From Thermoguttaceae bacterium (GTDB lineage Bacteria; Planctomycetota; Planctomycetia; Pirellulales; Thermoguttaceae): a stretch of DNA of 53,078 bases. This document shows, in pieces, positions 1 to 8,374 of the stretch (position 1 is the stretch's first letter; every line of letters starts with the position of its first letter). The stretch lies in the NCBI GenBank assembly GCA_029975295.1, contig JARKPK010000116.1, positions 1 through 53,078 of the forward strand, written 5' to 3'. A program made the translations under genes and the position numbers. The notes beneath the pieces were generated by a model. It saw only the letters and a list, made by a program, of their open reading frames with translations. It was not told the origin of the DNA and made no database searches.

Positions 1-69
1 CCGCCACGGCCGACGCGCCTCCGCCGATCACACCTCGTCGATCAACCTTCGTCCGTCAACCAGAACCGA

Positions 70-903
70 TCAGCCTGCCCCGATCAGCGTGCGCAAGTGT
101 TCCAAGCTGCGCCGGGCTTGCTCGACCGTGCCGCATTCCACGCTCAGCACGATGTCGCGCGGAGCGCGGCGGCAGATGTCGATCACGCGGGCCCAGTCGA
201 TCACCCCGTCGCCGCATGCGCAGCCGACCGGTGTGCCGGTTACTTTGCCGCGTTCGGCCTCCGATTGACCGACCGAGATGTCCTTCGCATGCAGGTGGAC
301 GAGCCGATCGACGACCGATTCGAGCCAGGGATAGGGATCTTCGCCCGCCAGGAACGAGTTGCCCGTGTCGAAGTTGATGCCTACGGCAGGCGATGGGACC
401 AGCCGGTAGATGCGGTCCAATCCGGCCGGCGTTTTGCTGTATTGCTGGTGCGGCTCCAGTCCGATGAGGATGCCGCGCAGCTCGGCCGCCGCGGCCGCTT
501 CGTGCAGCGTGTAGCGCATCAGCATGTGGTCTTCCTCGACGGTGGTCCAAGCGGGCTTGGGGCCTTCGTCGGTGTTGACCACCGGCGCGCCGCATTCGGC
601 CGCAAACCGGATGGCGTGCTTGAGGTATTCGACGCTGATCTCCGGTTTGCACAACGGCGTATGGGCCGACAGGCCCGAGAGCTTCACGCCCGCCCGTTCC
701 GCCGCCCGTTTCACTCGGTAGGGATCGTCCCAAAGCGAAACGCTGTGGAAATAGCCGGCCTCGCTCAGCAGCTCGCGGCCCCAATGGACCATCGGCTCGA
801 TATACTCGAAGCCGAGTTGAGCGGCCTTCTCGACACCCCATTCGAACGACTTGTCGTCGTGACGGACGAACTCCATGTTCACGCCGATAGCCAGTTTGCC
901 CAT
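70..903 (-). CDS. Sugar phosphate isomerase/epimerase-like TIM-barrel protein
   Basis: A 277-residue protein of the xylose-isomerase-like TIM-barrel superfamily (AP endonuclease 2 / sugar epimerase type). The likely metal set of this fold is visible: E150 (in GLEPHQQY), D179 (GINFDT), H205 (HLHAKD) and E246 (SVECGT). The family isomerises or epimerises small sugars, inositols or keto sugars; the substrate cannot be told from sequence. The frame stays open to 1182, but I chose the ATG at 903 because AAGGGGAA lies 6 bases upstream and the conserved N-terminus (MGKLAIGVNMEF) begins there. There is no signal peptide, so it is probably cytoplasmic. A loop with two cysteines (VGCACGDG) follows the histidine motif. 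It stands alone, divergent from lipA. Confidence 0.85.
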   Translation of the reverse strand: MGKLAIGVNMEFVRHDDKSFEWGVEKAAQLGFEYIEPMVHWGRELLSEAGYFHSVSLWDDPYRVKRAAERAGVKLSGLSAHTPLCKPEISVEYLKHAIRFAAECGAPVVNTDEGPKPAWTTVEEDHMLMRYTLHEAAAAAELRGILIGLEPHQQYSKTPAGLDRIYRLVPSPAVGINFDTGNSFLAGEDPYPWLESVVDRLVHLHAKDISVGQSEAERGKVTGTPVGCACGDGVIDWARVIDICRRAPRDIVLSVECGTVEQARRSLEHLRTLIGAG

Positions 904-1773
904 GACGATTCCCCTTTTCGGTTCGGGTCGGTAGGTGCGTTGCGTTCTGTTTTGTTGAGGCTGCGGTGGGTTTTCGGGTTTGATTCGTCGACCGTCCGAC
1001 GCGCAATGGATCAGTTCATTCCCCGGCGGCCCGTGGGAGCAACGCCCGGGCGGCCGGCATTGGCCCCGCGGGCCGAAATGCTGCGTGTCGGCGGTTTGCC
1101 CCACGCCCGGCCGTCCGATACGATAACTGCATACGGAACTTGCAGACGCATCGTGTGCCGCGCTGGGAGGCGCGAACCGCACTGGAGCTTCCCGCAGGAA
1201 GCAGCGGCGGCCGACGCATTAGTTTACGGGCCGTCGGGGCGGCAACGCAATCGACACGGCGGCCTGAGCCCGATTTTCGCCTCCACAACTTCGAGGGAGC
1301 AACATGCGCGGCACGAACGGGGCATGAATGTTGCCATCCTGGCGCGCACTGTGCGCACGGCGGTCGGTGGGTGGCCACTGCGCCAGCAGAACTGCTCGGC
1401 AAGCTTCGATGGGGTGGCCGCGATAGCTCCGCTATCGCGGTGCCCTAAGGCACAAGAGGTCGCTAACTCGTGCAAGCGGATTGCGTGTACGACTGACTGA
1501 TTACTTGCACACCTCTTGCCGCTTGCGCGGCCGGGATAGCAAATAGCTATCCCGGCCACCCTTGAGCGTCGTGTTGGATCCACCGGCTTCGTCGTGTCCG
1601 TGTGATTACGTTGCCGCACCGCTTTCATCGGGCGACGTGCCCGAAAAGTTCGGCCGGAAGGAGTTGATCAGCGCCCGTCGTTTGCTCAGCGATCAAACGG
1701 CGGCAATCGGTGTTCTCGCACCTTTGGTTCCCAATCGACCTTGTTTTCCAGTTATTCGAATCCGAATCCGAGT
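904..1773. other. 870-bp intergenic region between divergent genes
   Basis: No credible gene in either direction. The open frames here have no family resemblance and arginine/alanine-rich, shadow-like composition. The region must hold the promoters of the divergent isomerase-like gene and lipA; I saw no strong -35/-10 pair. Its notable content is the multi-palindromic element at 1413-1560. Just before lipA is a short direct repeat of GAATCC. Confidence 0.6.
1413..1560. repeat. 148-bp multi-palindromic REP/MITE-like element
   Basis: The ends are 15-base inverted repeats with one mismatch (1413-1427 and 1546-1560). Inside are: a perfect 10-bp hairpin with loop TCC (1418-1427/1431-1440); a 5-bp hairpin (1440-1444/1449-1453); a nested stem of CAAGAGGT (1453-1460) with ACCTCTTG (1511-1518) enclosing GTGCAAG (1470-1476) with CTTGCAC (1504-1510); and a perfect 12-bp hairpin with loop AAATA (1529-1540/1546-1557). 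This resembles REP/BIME or a non-autonomous mobile element. I saw no second copy in the window. Confidence 0.6.
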
Positions 1774-2727
1774 ATGTCGGCCAAAACCGATCCGCTTCGA
1801 ACCGATTCCGCACCCGCGACTGAAGCGCAGGCGCATGCCCCCTGCGGCGCGGCAGGTGTCGTTGCCCACGTGTCGGGCAGTTCGGGGCTGCCGCGCTGGC
1901 TGAAACGGCGGGTGCCCAAGGGCAATGCGAACCACTACACCGCGCGGCTGTTGGCCGAGTTGAACCTGGCCACCGTGTGCGACCACGCCCGATGCCCCAA
2001 CCGCATGGAGTGCTACGCGCGGCACACGGCCACGTTTCTGCTGCTCGGTTCGGTGTGTACGCGGCAGTGCCGGTTTTGCGGGGTGAGCAAGGGCCGGCCC
2101 GAGCCGCCCGATCCCGACGAACCGCAGCGCGTGGCCGAGGCCGCCCGGCGGTTGGGGTTGCGGCATGTGGTGCTCACCTGCGTAACGCGCGACGACCTGC
2201 CCGACGGCGGCGCCGCGCATTTCGTGCGGACGATTCAGACGGTGCGTCGGGCCGCCGAGGCGGCGATCGAAGTGCTGCCCAGCGACTTCGGCGGCAACCT
2301 CGATGCCGTCGATCTGCTGCTCTCGGCCGAGCCCGACGTTTACAACCACAACGCCGAAACCGTGCCGCGGCTTTTCCCGTTGGTTCGCGGTCCGCAGGCC
2401 AACTACCGCCGCACGCTGGAGATGTTCCGCCACATTCGCCGCCGCCGGCCGACGATGCCGCTGAAAACCGGGCTGATGCTCGGGCTGGGCGAAACCGACG
2501 ACGAACTGCTCGACACATTAGTGGATTTGCACCAAGCGGGCTGCCGGCTGCTCACGTTGGGGCAGTACCTTCGGCCCGGCACGGCCCAAACGCCCGTGGC
2601 CCGCTATGTTCCGCCCGAGGACTTCGAACGCTGGAAGCTGCGGGCCGAGCGCATCGGCTACGCGCACGTGGCGGCCGGGCCATTCGTCCGTTCGAGCTAC
2701 CATGCCGCAGAGATGCTGGCCGAATAG
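1774..2727 (+). CDS. lipA: Lipoyl synthase
   Basis: Radical-SAM enzyme that inserts two sulfurs into protein-bound octanoyl groups to make lipoyl cofactors. The 317-residue protein carries both iron-sulfur motifs of the family: the auxiliary cluster C69-x4-C74-x5-C80 (CDHARCPNRMEC) and the radical-SAM cluster C95-x3-C99-x2-C102 (CTRQCRFC). The C-terminal RSSY (306-309) holds the serine that ligates the auxiliary cluster. The frame is open from a TTG at 1741, but the ATG at 1774 gives the usual N-terminus; no clear ribosome site precedes either. Its natural client in this window is the E2 subunit encoded at 48410-49798. Convergent with the lipoyl-like gene; no lipB is adjacent. Confidence 0.95.
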   Translation: MSAKTDPLRTDSAPATEAQAHAPCGAAGVVAHVSGSSGLPRWLKRRVPKGNANHYTARLLAELNLATVCDHARCPNRMECYARHTATFLLLGSVCTRQCRFCGVSKGRPEPPDPDEPQRVAEAARRLGLRHVVLTCVTRDDLPDGGAAHFVRTIQTVRRAAEAAIEVLPSDFGGNLDAVDLLLSAEPDVYNHNAETVPRLFPLVRGPQANYRRTLEMFRHIRRRRPTMPLKTGLMLGLGETDDELLDTLVDLHQAGCRLLTLGQYLRPGTAQTPVARYVPPEDFERWKLRAERIGYAHVAAGPFVRSSYHAAEMLAE

Positions 2728-2740
2728 CCGCATTCCGCGC

Positions 2741-2762
2741 TGGCCTGCCGGCCGAAAGGCCA
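2741..2762. terminator. Hairpin between convergent lipA and lipoyl-like gene
   Basis: TGGCCT pairs with AGGCCA around a 10-base loop in the 61-bp gap between two convergent genes. There is no T-run directly after it, so a bidirectional terminator role is inferred from position only. Confidence 0.3.
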
Positions 2763-2788
2763 CTCTGAAAAGCATTGGTGTTTTCGCA

Positions 2789-3058
2789 CTATGCGATTCC
2801 GTTCACATCGTCCTCGTCGGCCGATTCGACCTCGGCCACGGCCTGGCCGGGCAGAACCTCATCGCCTTCGGCCGCCAGCTTGCGGGTCAGTCGGCCTTCC
2901 ACCGGGCTGGAAAGATCCCAGGTGATCGGCCCGCACAGCAGCTCCGCCACGGGCGTTCCCGGCCGAACGTGCCCGCGCCGGCGAACCAACCACGAGCTCA
3001 GCGTGATCGGCTCGCCCAGGTCCATCTCGGGCACAATGATCGCATACACTCGCGGCAT
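2789..3058 (-). CDS. Lipoyl/biotinyl-domain-like protein lacking the acceptor lysine
   Basis: An 89-residue stand-alone protein with the shape of a lipoyl/biotinyl domain: an N-terminal IIVPEMDLGEP segment, a glycine turn, then SSPVEGRLTRKL and GDEVLPGQAVAEVE, matching the second half of E2 lipoyl domains. Where those domains have the lipoylated DK, this one has GP (43-44), so it cannot be modified at the usual site. I chose the ATG at 3058 because GAAGGA sits 5 bases upstream; the in-frame ATG at 3064 would overlap that site. It lies 74 bp downstream of the cupin gene on the same strand and faces lipA. Role unknown; a degenerate carrier or a structural/regulatory domain are both possible. 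Confidence 0.7.
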   Translation of the reverse strand: MPRVYAIIVPEMDLGEPITLSSWLVRRRGHVRPGTPVAELLCGPITWDLSSPVEGRLTRKLAAEGDEVLPGQAVAEVESADEDDVNGIA

Positions 3059-3132
3059 CGGCATCCTTCGGTCGTTCCGCAATCGCTGTTGACGGCAGTT
3101 CTTTCGCCGGCAATGGTTGCCGGCAAGTGTTG

Positions 3133-3531
3133 CTACGGCGGGCAGCAACCGCACCGGCCGCCGGGCGGCGCCTCGTCGGGGAAGAACAGATCGTCGTCGT
3201 CGATGTCGGGAATGCCCACCACGAGCACGCGCATTCGGCCTACCGCCCCGTGAACCACGCCCGGAGGAATATGCACCATCGTGCCCGGCCGGAGCGGATG
3301 CTCGACGCCGTCGAGGATGATTCCGCCCTCGCCTTCGAGCACATAGTACAACTCGACGCCGCGGCGATGGTAATGCGGCCGAGCCCCGTCGATATCGACC
3401 ACGTGCGCCCAGGCGGCCACCTGGTCGTCGTCGCGGCTAATGAGCCGGTAGCGCCAGCCGCAGGTGCTGCGTTCCTTCGGCGACTCCGACTCGTGGCGAA
3501 TCAACGTGCGAAGCGGTGCGGTCGGTTCCAT
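3133..3531 (-). CDS. Cupin-domain protein
   Basis: A 132-residue single-domain cupin. The metal-binding pattern is visible: H53 and H55 (RPHYHRRG), E60 (GVELYYVLEG) and H94 (PPGVVHG), with the second cupin box HIPPGVVH. Small cupins of this type bind sugars, organic acids or act as dioxygenases; nothing here fixes the substrate. The tail ends in a short cysteine-rich GGRCGCCPP, unusual for the family and possibly a metal or redox site. GGGG lies before the ATG. It sits between cdsA (176 bp upstream) and the lipoyl-like gene (74 bp downstream), all on the minus strand and probably co-transcribed. Confidence 0.85.
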   Translation of the reverse strand: MEPTAPLRTLIRHESESPKERSTCGWRYRLISRDDDQVAAWAHVVDIDGARPHYHRRGVELYYVLEGEGGIILDGVEHPLRPGTMVHIPPGVVHGAVGRMRVLVVGIPDIDDDDLFFPDEAPPGGRCGCCPP

Positions 3532-3707
3532 GGTTCACCCCTGTGGCGCCTTGCCGTGCGCGATCGATGGTTTGCGTCAGGAGTTCATCTTCGGCATTTT
3601 CGCGTCCTCGGCTTACTGGCGAGGGCCGTTGCCGCCCGCAGCCGAAGCCCGCCTGCCGCCGCCGGTTTTCAACCCGTTCGCCCGATCACATGCGCTGCCC
3701 GGGCCGA

Positions 3708-4577
3708 TCAACCGCCGAGCACAAAGCGCCAGCAGAGCCAGGCAATCGGGGCAGCCAACAGCAGCGAGTCGATCATGTCGAGCACGCCGCCGAAGCCGGG
3801 CAGCCAACGGCTCGAGTCTTTCAGGCCGGCATCTCGCTTCAGCAGCGATTCGGCCAGGTCGCCCAACATGCCCGCCACACCCAACACCAACCCCACCAGC
3901 AGCGCCTTGCCCGCCGGGGCGGGCGCCAGCCCCCACGAGGCGAACTGCGCCGGCAACGCGGTCAAACAAAGATACGCGCCGCCGGCGGCGAAAGCCAGGT
4001 GGCCGACGGCCCCTTCGATCGTTTTGCCCGGACTGATCTTCGGCACGAGCTTGCGCCGTCCGATGAGCCGACCGACGGTGTACGCCCCGACGTCGCCCAA
4101 TTTGACGGCGGCCAGCATCGTCAGCACGGCCGACATGCCGAACTGCATCCGCAAATGCACCAACAGGGCCGCGGGCAGGCCGAGATAGACCAGCCCCATG
4201 CCCGTGGCGGCCAGCCGCCGGCTGGTTTGCCCGGGCTGCCGGTAGCGGATCATCTCGGCAATCATCGCCCCGGCCATTGCAAGGCCCATCGTCGCCAAGG
4301 TCACCAAGCCGGCGTCGGCCGGCGTGAGCACCGGGCAGAGCCATGCGGCCCAGGCCGCCGCCGTGGTCGCCACCGCGCCGACGATCAGCCAGAAACGATT
4401 GCCGGGCGCTTCGGCGGCCGAAAGAAGCCGGGCCAGCTCGTCGGCCCCGGCGGCCGTGAAGACCAGCAGCACCGGCATCAGCCAAACGCCGGGCACGGCC
4501 GAGCGCGCATCGAGCCACGCCAGACCGACCAGCACGGCCGCCAACGAAAAGCCCAAAACCAGTCGCCAAATCAACAT
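3708..4577 (-). CDS. cdsA: Phosphatidate cytidylyltransferase
   Basis: Makes CDP-diacylglycerol from phosphatidic acid and CTP, the entry point to phospholipid synthesis, in the inner membrane. The 289-residue protein is largely hydrophobic with several membrane segments. The family hallmarks are present: KLGDVGAYTVGRLIGRRK followed by KISPGKTIEG, and the C-terminal signature SLLKRDAGLKD...LPGFGGVLDMIDS (about 244-272). That signature differs from the enterobacterial consensus PGHGG..DR.DS at two positions (His to Phe, Arg to Met). The frame is open further upstream, but the ATG at 4577 gives the standard membrane N-terminus MLIWRLVLGF. Followed at 176 bp by the cupin gene. Confidence 0.92.
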   Translation of the reverse strand: MLIWRLVLGFSLAAVLVGLAWLDARSAVPGVWLMPVLLVFTAAGADELARLLSAAEAPGNRFWLIVGAVATTAAAWAAWLCPVLTPADAGLVTLATMGLAMAGAMIAEMIRYRQPGQTSRRLAATGMGLVYLGLPAALLVHLRMQFGMSAVLTMLAAVKLGDVGAYTVGRLIGRRKLVPKISPGKTIEGAVGHLAFAAGGAYLCLTALPAQFASWGLAPAPAGKALLVGLVLGVAGMLGDLAESLLKRDAGLKDSSRWLPGFGGVLDMIDSLLLAAPIAWLCWRFVLGG

Positions 4578-4862
4578 TACTGCCTCGAATGTGTGTCGCG
4601 CCGGCTTGTCTTTCGGCCCGCATCGTCCGCCGCGGTTGCACTGGTCGCAAAGGGCGCCCGAAGCTGCGGCCGCGGCGCGCCTTCGGCGGTGTCTTGCTTC
4701 TTCGGCCGCAGACGCCTTCGAACCAGCAACTCTGATTCCCCCGCTGACGCACGCACGACCGGCCGCGCGCCTGTGCGGCATCCAGCCGCAAGCATCCGAC
4801 CGCAAGCAGCCAACCGCAAGCGTCAAACGCGCTGCGTCAAACGATCGGCAATCGCGGCGCAA

Positions 4863-6323
4863 CTACTCCGTGCCGCCGATGGGGAACTCCACCGGGTCGC
4901 CGGCCTTGCGCAGCTCCTCGGCCAGCAGCGCACGCATTTGGGCAACACGCTGGGCATGTTCGGGCCGAGCGGCGAGATTATCCATTTCCCACGGGTCGGC
5001 TTCCAGATCGAAAAGCTGCGTGTGCCGCGCACCTTCCACCCGATACTCGATCAGCTTGAACCGCCCTTGGCGCACGGCCCGCTGCTGCTGCCGATAACCG
5101 GCAACGATCTGCTTGCGTCCCTTAGCGCCGGCGCCTTCGATGATCGGACGGAGGCTCTCCGCGTCGCACGGCGGCGGCTGCGCGCCGGCCCAATCGCACA
5201 CAGTGGCGAACAGGTCGTGTAGATACACCAGCGCGTCGCTTCGGCCCGCGGGAATGCCCGGCCCGGCCGCCACCAGCGGCACCCTCAGGCTATGGTCGTA
5301 AAGGTTCTGCTTGCCCATCAGCCCATGTTGACCGACAGCCAGCCCGTTGTCGCCGGCGAAAACGACGATCGTATTCTTTCCGAATCCGTTGGTTTCCAGC
5401 GCGTCGAGCACGCGGCCGATCTCGCGATCCAGGTGCGAGATCATCGCGTAGTAGTCGGCGATGTGGCGGCGGACTTCGTCGGCCGGCCGGGGCAGCGGGG
5501 CCAGCAGTTCGTCGCGCACCCGCAGCTCGCCGTTGTCGAAGGGATGCTGCGGCAGGAAGTTCTTCGGCAGTGGGATCGCAGCCGGGTCGTACATGCGGGC
5601 GAACTCCGCCGGAGCGGTCCGCGGATCGTGCGGCGAAGTGAGCGAGAGATAGAGGAAGAACGGCTTCGGGCCGCGATGCTCGCCGAGCAGCCCAACGGCC
5701 GCATCGCAGAACAACTCGGTGGAATGCCGCTCGACGATCCGGGGTGGGCTCAGAGTGCGCTGGTCGGTCAGGTCGCGGAGCGGCACGCGATACTGGTCGC
5801 TCATGCCGCCGAGAAAGATCGCCCGGGCCTTGTCGAACCCGCGGATCAGGCTGGGCGCTTTGTTGTGCCATTTGCCCACGGCATAGGTGGCGTAGCCCGC
5901 ACCGCGCAGCACTTCGCCCAAGGTGGTTTGGCCCGCCAGGTCGTCGTCGGCCCGCCACAATCCCCGCCCGCTATGGAGCATCGCCCGGCTGGGCACGCAC
6001 ACGGCCGGCTGCGTGCTGCCCATGATATAGGCGTGGGTGAAGGCAAAGCCGCGTTCGACGAGCCGATCGATCCGCGGCGTGCGAATTTCGCGGTTGCCCA
6101 AGGCGGCGATCGTGTCGAATCGCTGATCGTCGGAAAGGATCAGCAAGATGTTCGGCCGATCGGACGTAGGCGACGTTTCCGCCCGGCCCGACCGCGCCGC
6201 GCGCTCGACCGCGGCAGACGATGCGGATTGCTCCGCCGAACGCGCCGCGGCCGCAAACAGGCCGGCGCCAACCGCGGCAACGCACACAACGCCGCACCAT
6301 CGGACCGAAGGGAGTTTTTTCAT
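4863..6323 (-). CDS. Exported formylglycine-dependent sulfatase
   Basis: A 486-residue type I sulfatase of the iduronate/N-acetylglucosamine/choline-sulfatase superfamily. It has a signal peptide (MKKLPSVRWCGVVCVAAVGAG, cleaved near ARSA), the N-terminal metal motif PNILLILSDDQ (D65, D66) and the C-x-P-S-R motif at C109-R113, whose cysteine is converted to formylglycine. C-terminal motifs include FAGDNGLAVGQHG and KQNLYDHSLRVPL. It should remove sulfate esters from polysaccharides outside the cytoplasm; the substrate is not evident. The ATG at 6323 is chosen over upstream codons because the signal peptide starts there and AAAGG lies 10 bases before it. An agarase-like hydrolase (34648) shares the window but not the locus. 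Confidence 0.93.
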   Translation of the reverse strand: MKKLPSVRWCGVVCVAAVGAGLFAAAARSAEQSASSAAVERAARSGRAETSPTSDRPNILLILSDDQRFDTIAALGNREIRTPRIDRLVERGFAFTHAYIMGSTQPAVCVPSRAMLHSGRGLWRADDDLAGQTTLGEVLRGAGYATYAVGKWHNKAPSLIRGFDKARAIFLGGMSDQYRVPLRDLTDQRTLSPPRIVERHSTELFCDAAVGLLGEHRGPKPFFLYLSLTSPHDPRTAPAEFARMYDPAAIPLPKNFLPQHPFDNGELRVRDELLAPLPRPADEVRRHIADYYAMISHLDREIGRVLDALETNGFGKNTIVVFAGDNGLAVGQHGLMGKQNLYDHSLRVPLVAAGPGIPAGRSDALVYLHDLFATVCDWAGAQPPPCDAESLRPIIEGAGAKGRKQIVAGYRQQQRAVRQGRFKLIEYRVEGARHTQLFDLEADPWEMDNLAARPEHAQRVAQMRALLAEELRKAGDPVEFPIGGTE

Positions 6324-6782
6324 CAGATCGCGCCTTTCGCTGTGGGGAACGCAAACCGCCAATCAACACCAATGCGTGCGAAAAGGCAAGCCCCCGCCGC
6401 GAAGAAACGCGAAGGCGCACAAAGGGGCAAGGTCCGGCCGCGAAGTGACACAAGGGCGTCCGGAGGGAAAAACTCGCGGGAAGACGGCAGGAAAGATGAT
6501 TTCGCCGACAGTTCTTCGGCTTTCGGTCCGATGCCGCCGGCGCCTCGTTTGCGGCCGGTCGGTGGCTCCGCGAGCGGGGCGATTTCCGGCGGTTGCGCGC
6601 CTGACGCGCGTTCGATCGGCCGGCGGACCCGAGACGCGGGGCGGGTTTGCAATTCGGCTCCGTTTGCGACACAATTGAACTCGCTTTGCGCCGGTTTGAG
6701 TGTGGGCGCGTCTGCTTCGCGGAGCCGAGGGGCGGCGAAACGCGGCAGGCCGCATTGGGCTTTGAAATGAGGGGAATAAGCG
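6324..6782. other. 459-bp intergenic region between divergent sulfatase and aroDE
   Basis: No gene recognised. It contains a purine-rich stretch (6395-6455) of short repeated units ending in GAAG, CAAAG or CAAGG, which may be a decayed repeat, and a possible promoter for aroDE at 6647-6675. Confidence 0.5.
6647..6675 (+). promoter_or_regulatory. Possible sigma-70 promoter of aroDE
   Basis: TTGCAA (6647-6652), a 17-base spacer and CACAAT (6670-6675). Each hexamer matches consensus at four of six positions, and the site lies 107 bases before the TTG start. Confidence 0.3.
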
Positions 6783-8276
6783 TTGTCCACGATTTGCGTC
6801 AGCATCGGTCGGGGTCGGCATCGGCACATGATGGCCGAGCACAAGCATTTGGTCGAACAGGGGGCGCGGCTGGTCGAACTGCGTCTCGACTACATCAACG
6901 GCGAGGTCAACATACGGCGGCTGTTGGCCGATCGGCCCTGCCCGGTGGTCATCGCCTGCCGCCGCGATCGCGACGGGGGCAAGTGGAGCGGCTCGGAGGA
7001 GTCGCGCCGGTTGCTGCTGCGCACCGCCATTGCCGAGGGCGCCGACTACATCGACCTGGAAGACGACATTGCCGCCGAGGTTCCCCGATACGGGCGATGC
7101 AAGCGGATCATCAGCCATCACGATTTCCGCAAGACGCCCGACGACCTCGATTCGCTGCATCAACGCCTCTGCTCGCTCGATCCCGACATTGTGAAAATCG
7201 CCTGCATGGCCAACCACCCGCACGACAACCTGCGCATGCTCGAACTGGTTCGCCGCAGCTCGGTGCCGATGATCGGGCTGTGCATGGGCGATATCGGTTT
7301 GCCGACCCGCGTGCTCGGGGGAAAGTTCGGCGTGCCCTTCACCTACGCCACGTTTCATCACGAGCGGGCCTTGGCGCCCGGCCAACTCTCCTATCAGCAA
7401 ATGAGCGAGGTGTACCGGTATGAATCGATCGGGCCCGGCACCGAAGTGTTCGGCGTGGTGGCCGATCCGGTGGGCCACAGCCTCAGTCCGTTGATCCACA
7501 ACGCGGCGTTTCGGCATTTCGGCATGGATCGCGTCTATGTGCCTTTCCGGGTGCCGCGTGAAGACCTGGCGCAGTTCATCGACGAGGCGCCGGCCCTGGG
7601 GGTTCGTGGGCTGAGCGTCACGATCCCGCACAAAGAGGCGGTGATCGCCAAGCTCACCGAGGTCGATGGCGCGGTCCGCGGCATCGGCGCGTGCAACACC
7701 GTCGTGTACGAAGGCGACAAGCGATTCGGCTTCAACACCGACTATCGGGCCGCCATGAGCAGCCTGGAAGACGCGCTGCGCATTCCCGCGGGCACGGAAA
7801 AACCCCTGGCCGGAAAGACGGCGCTGGTGCTCGGCTCGGGCGGGGTGGGCATGGCCATCGCCTTTGGGTTGATCCGCCGCGGGGCGCGGGTGGTGGTGAC
7901 CGACGGGCTGTCCAAGCAGTCGGCCGCGCTGGCCCAGCGGCTCGGGTGCGTCGCCGTCGATTGGAACGCGCGGCATAATGTGTCGCCCGACTTGCTCTTC
8001 AATTGCACTCCGGTGGGAATGCACCCGGAGGTCGACGCCACGCCGTTCGACAAACACTACCTGAAGCCCTCGATGCTCGTGTTCGACGCGGTGTACAATC
8101 CCGAAAACACCTTGTTGATTAAAGAGGCCCGCAGCCGCAATTGCACCGTCGTGACCGGCGTGGACATGTTCGTCCGTCAGGCATGTTTGCAGTTCAAGCA
8201 TTTCACCGGCGTCGATGGACCGTCCGAATTGATGCGCGACGTGATCAAACGCGCCACCTCGGCCGCCAAGCATTGA
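6783..8276 (+). CDS. aroDE: Bifunctional 3-dehydroquinate dehydratase / shikimate dehydrogenase
   Basis: A 497-residue fusion of two consecutive shikimate-pathway enzymes. Residues 1 to about 215 are type I dehydroquinase (AroD): ELRLDY, the catalytic SHHDF (H112/H113) and the Schiff-base lysine K138 in VKIA. Residues from about 222 are shikimate dehydrogenase (AroE): GHSLSP (shikimate binding), VTIPHKEA with K284, GACNTV with N305, FNTD with D320, the NADP loop GSGGVG (351-356) and NCTPVGMHP. Such fusions are known from plants, chlamydiae and planctomycetes. It starts at TTG with GAGGGGA about 8 bases upstream; the first in-frame ATG would cut into the first strand of AroD. aroK follows after 98 bp. 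Confidence 0.95.
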   Translation: MSTICVSIGRGRHRHMMAEHKHLVEQGARLVELRLDYINGEVNIRRLLADRPCPVVIACRRDRDGGKWSGSEESRRLLLRTAIAEGADYIDLEDDIAAEVPRYGRCKRIISHHDFRKTPDDLDSLHQRLCSLDPDIVKIACMANHPHDNLRMLELVRRSSVPMIGLCMGDIGLPTRVLGGKFGVPFTYATFHHERALAPGQLSYQQMSEVYRYESIGPGTEVFGVVADPVGHSLSPLIHNAAFRHFGMDRVYVPFRVPREDLAQFIDEAPALGVRGLSVTIPHKEAVIAKLTEVDGAVRGIGACNTVVYEGDKRFGFNTDYRAAMSSLEDALRIPAGTEKPLAGKTALVLGSGGVGMAIAFGLIRRGARVVVTDGLSKQSAALAQRLGCVAVDWNARHNVSPDLLFNCTPVGMHPEVDATPFDKHYLKPSMLVFDAVYNPENTLLIKEARSRNCTVVTGVDMFVRQACLQFKHFTGVDGPSELMRDVIKRATSAAKH

Positions 8277-8374
8277 CCGGCTGCGTCGAACCGTTGCGCC
8301 GCGGCGGCTTTGAAAAAGGGGCCGAAGCGAGCAAGCGCGCGCTGCCAATCATCCCGATCGAGAACAACCAACCG

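Noticed and set aside
6363-8348. 661-codon minus-strand open frame opposite aroDE
   Set aside because: It is antisense to a well-supported enzyme, rich in His, Arg and Gly, and matches no family; such frames arise from GC-rich third positions.
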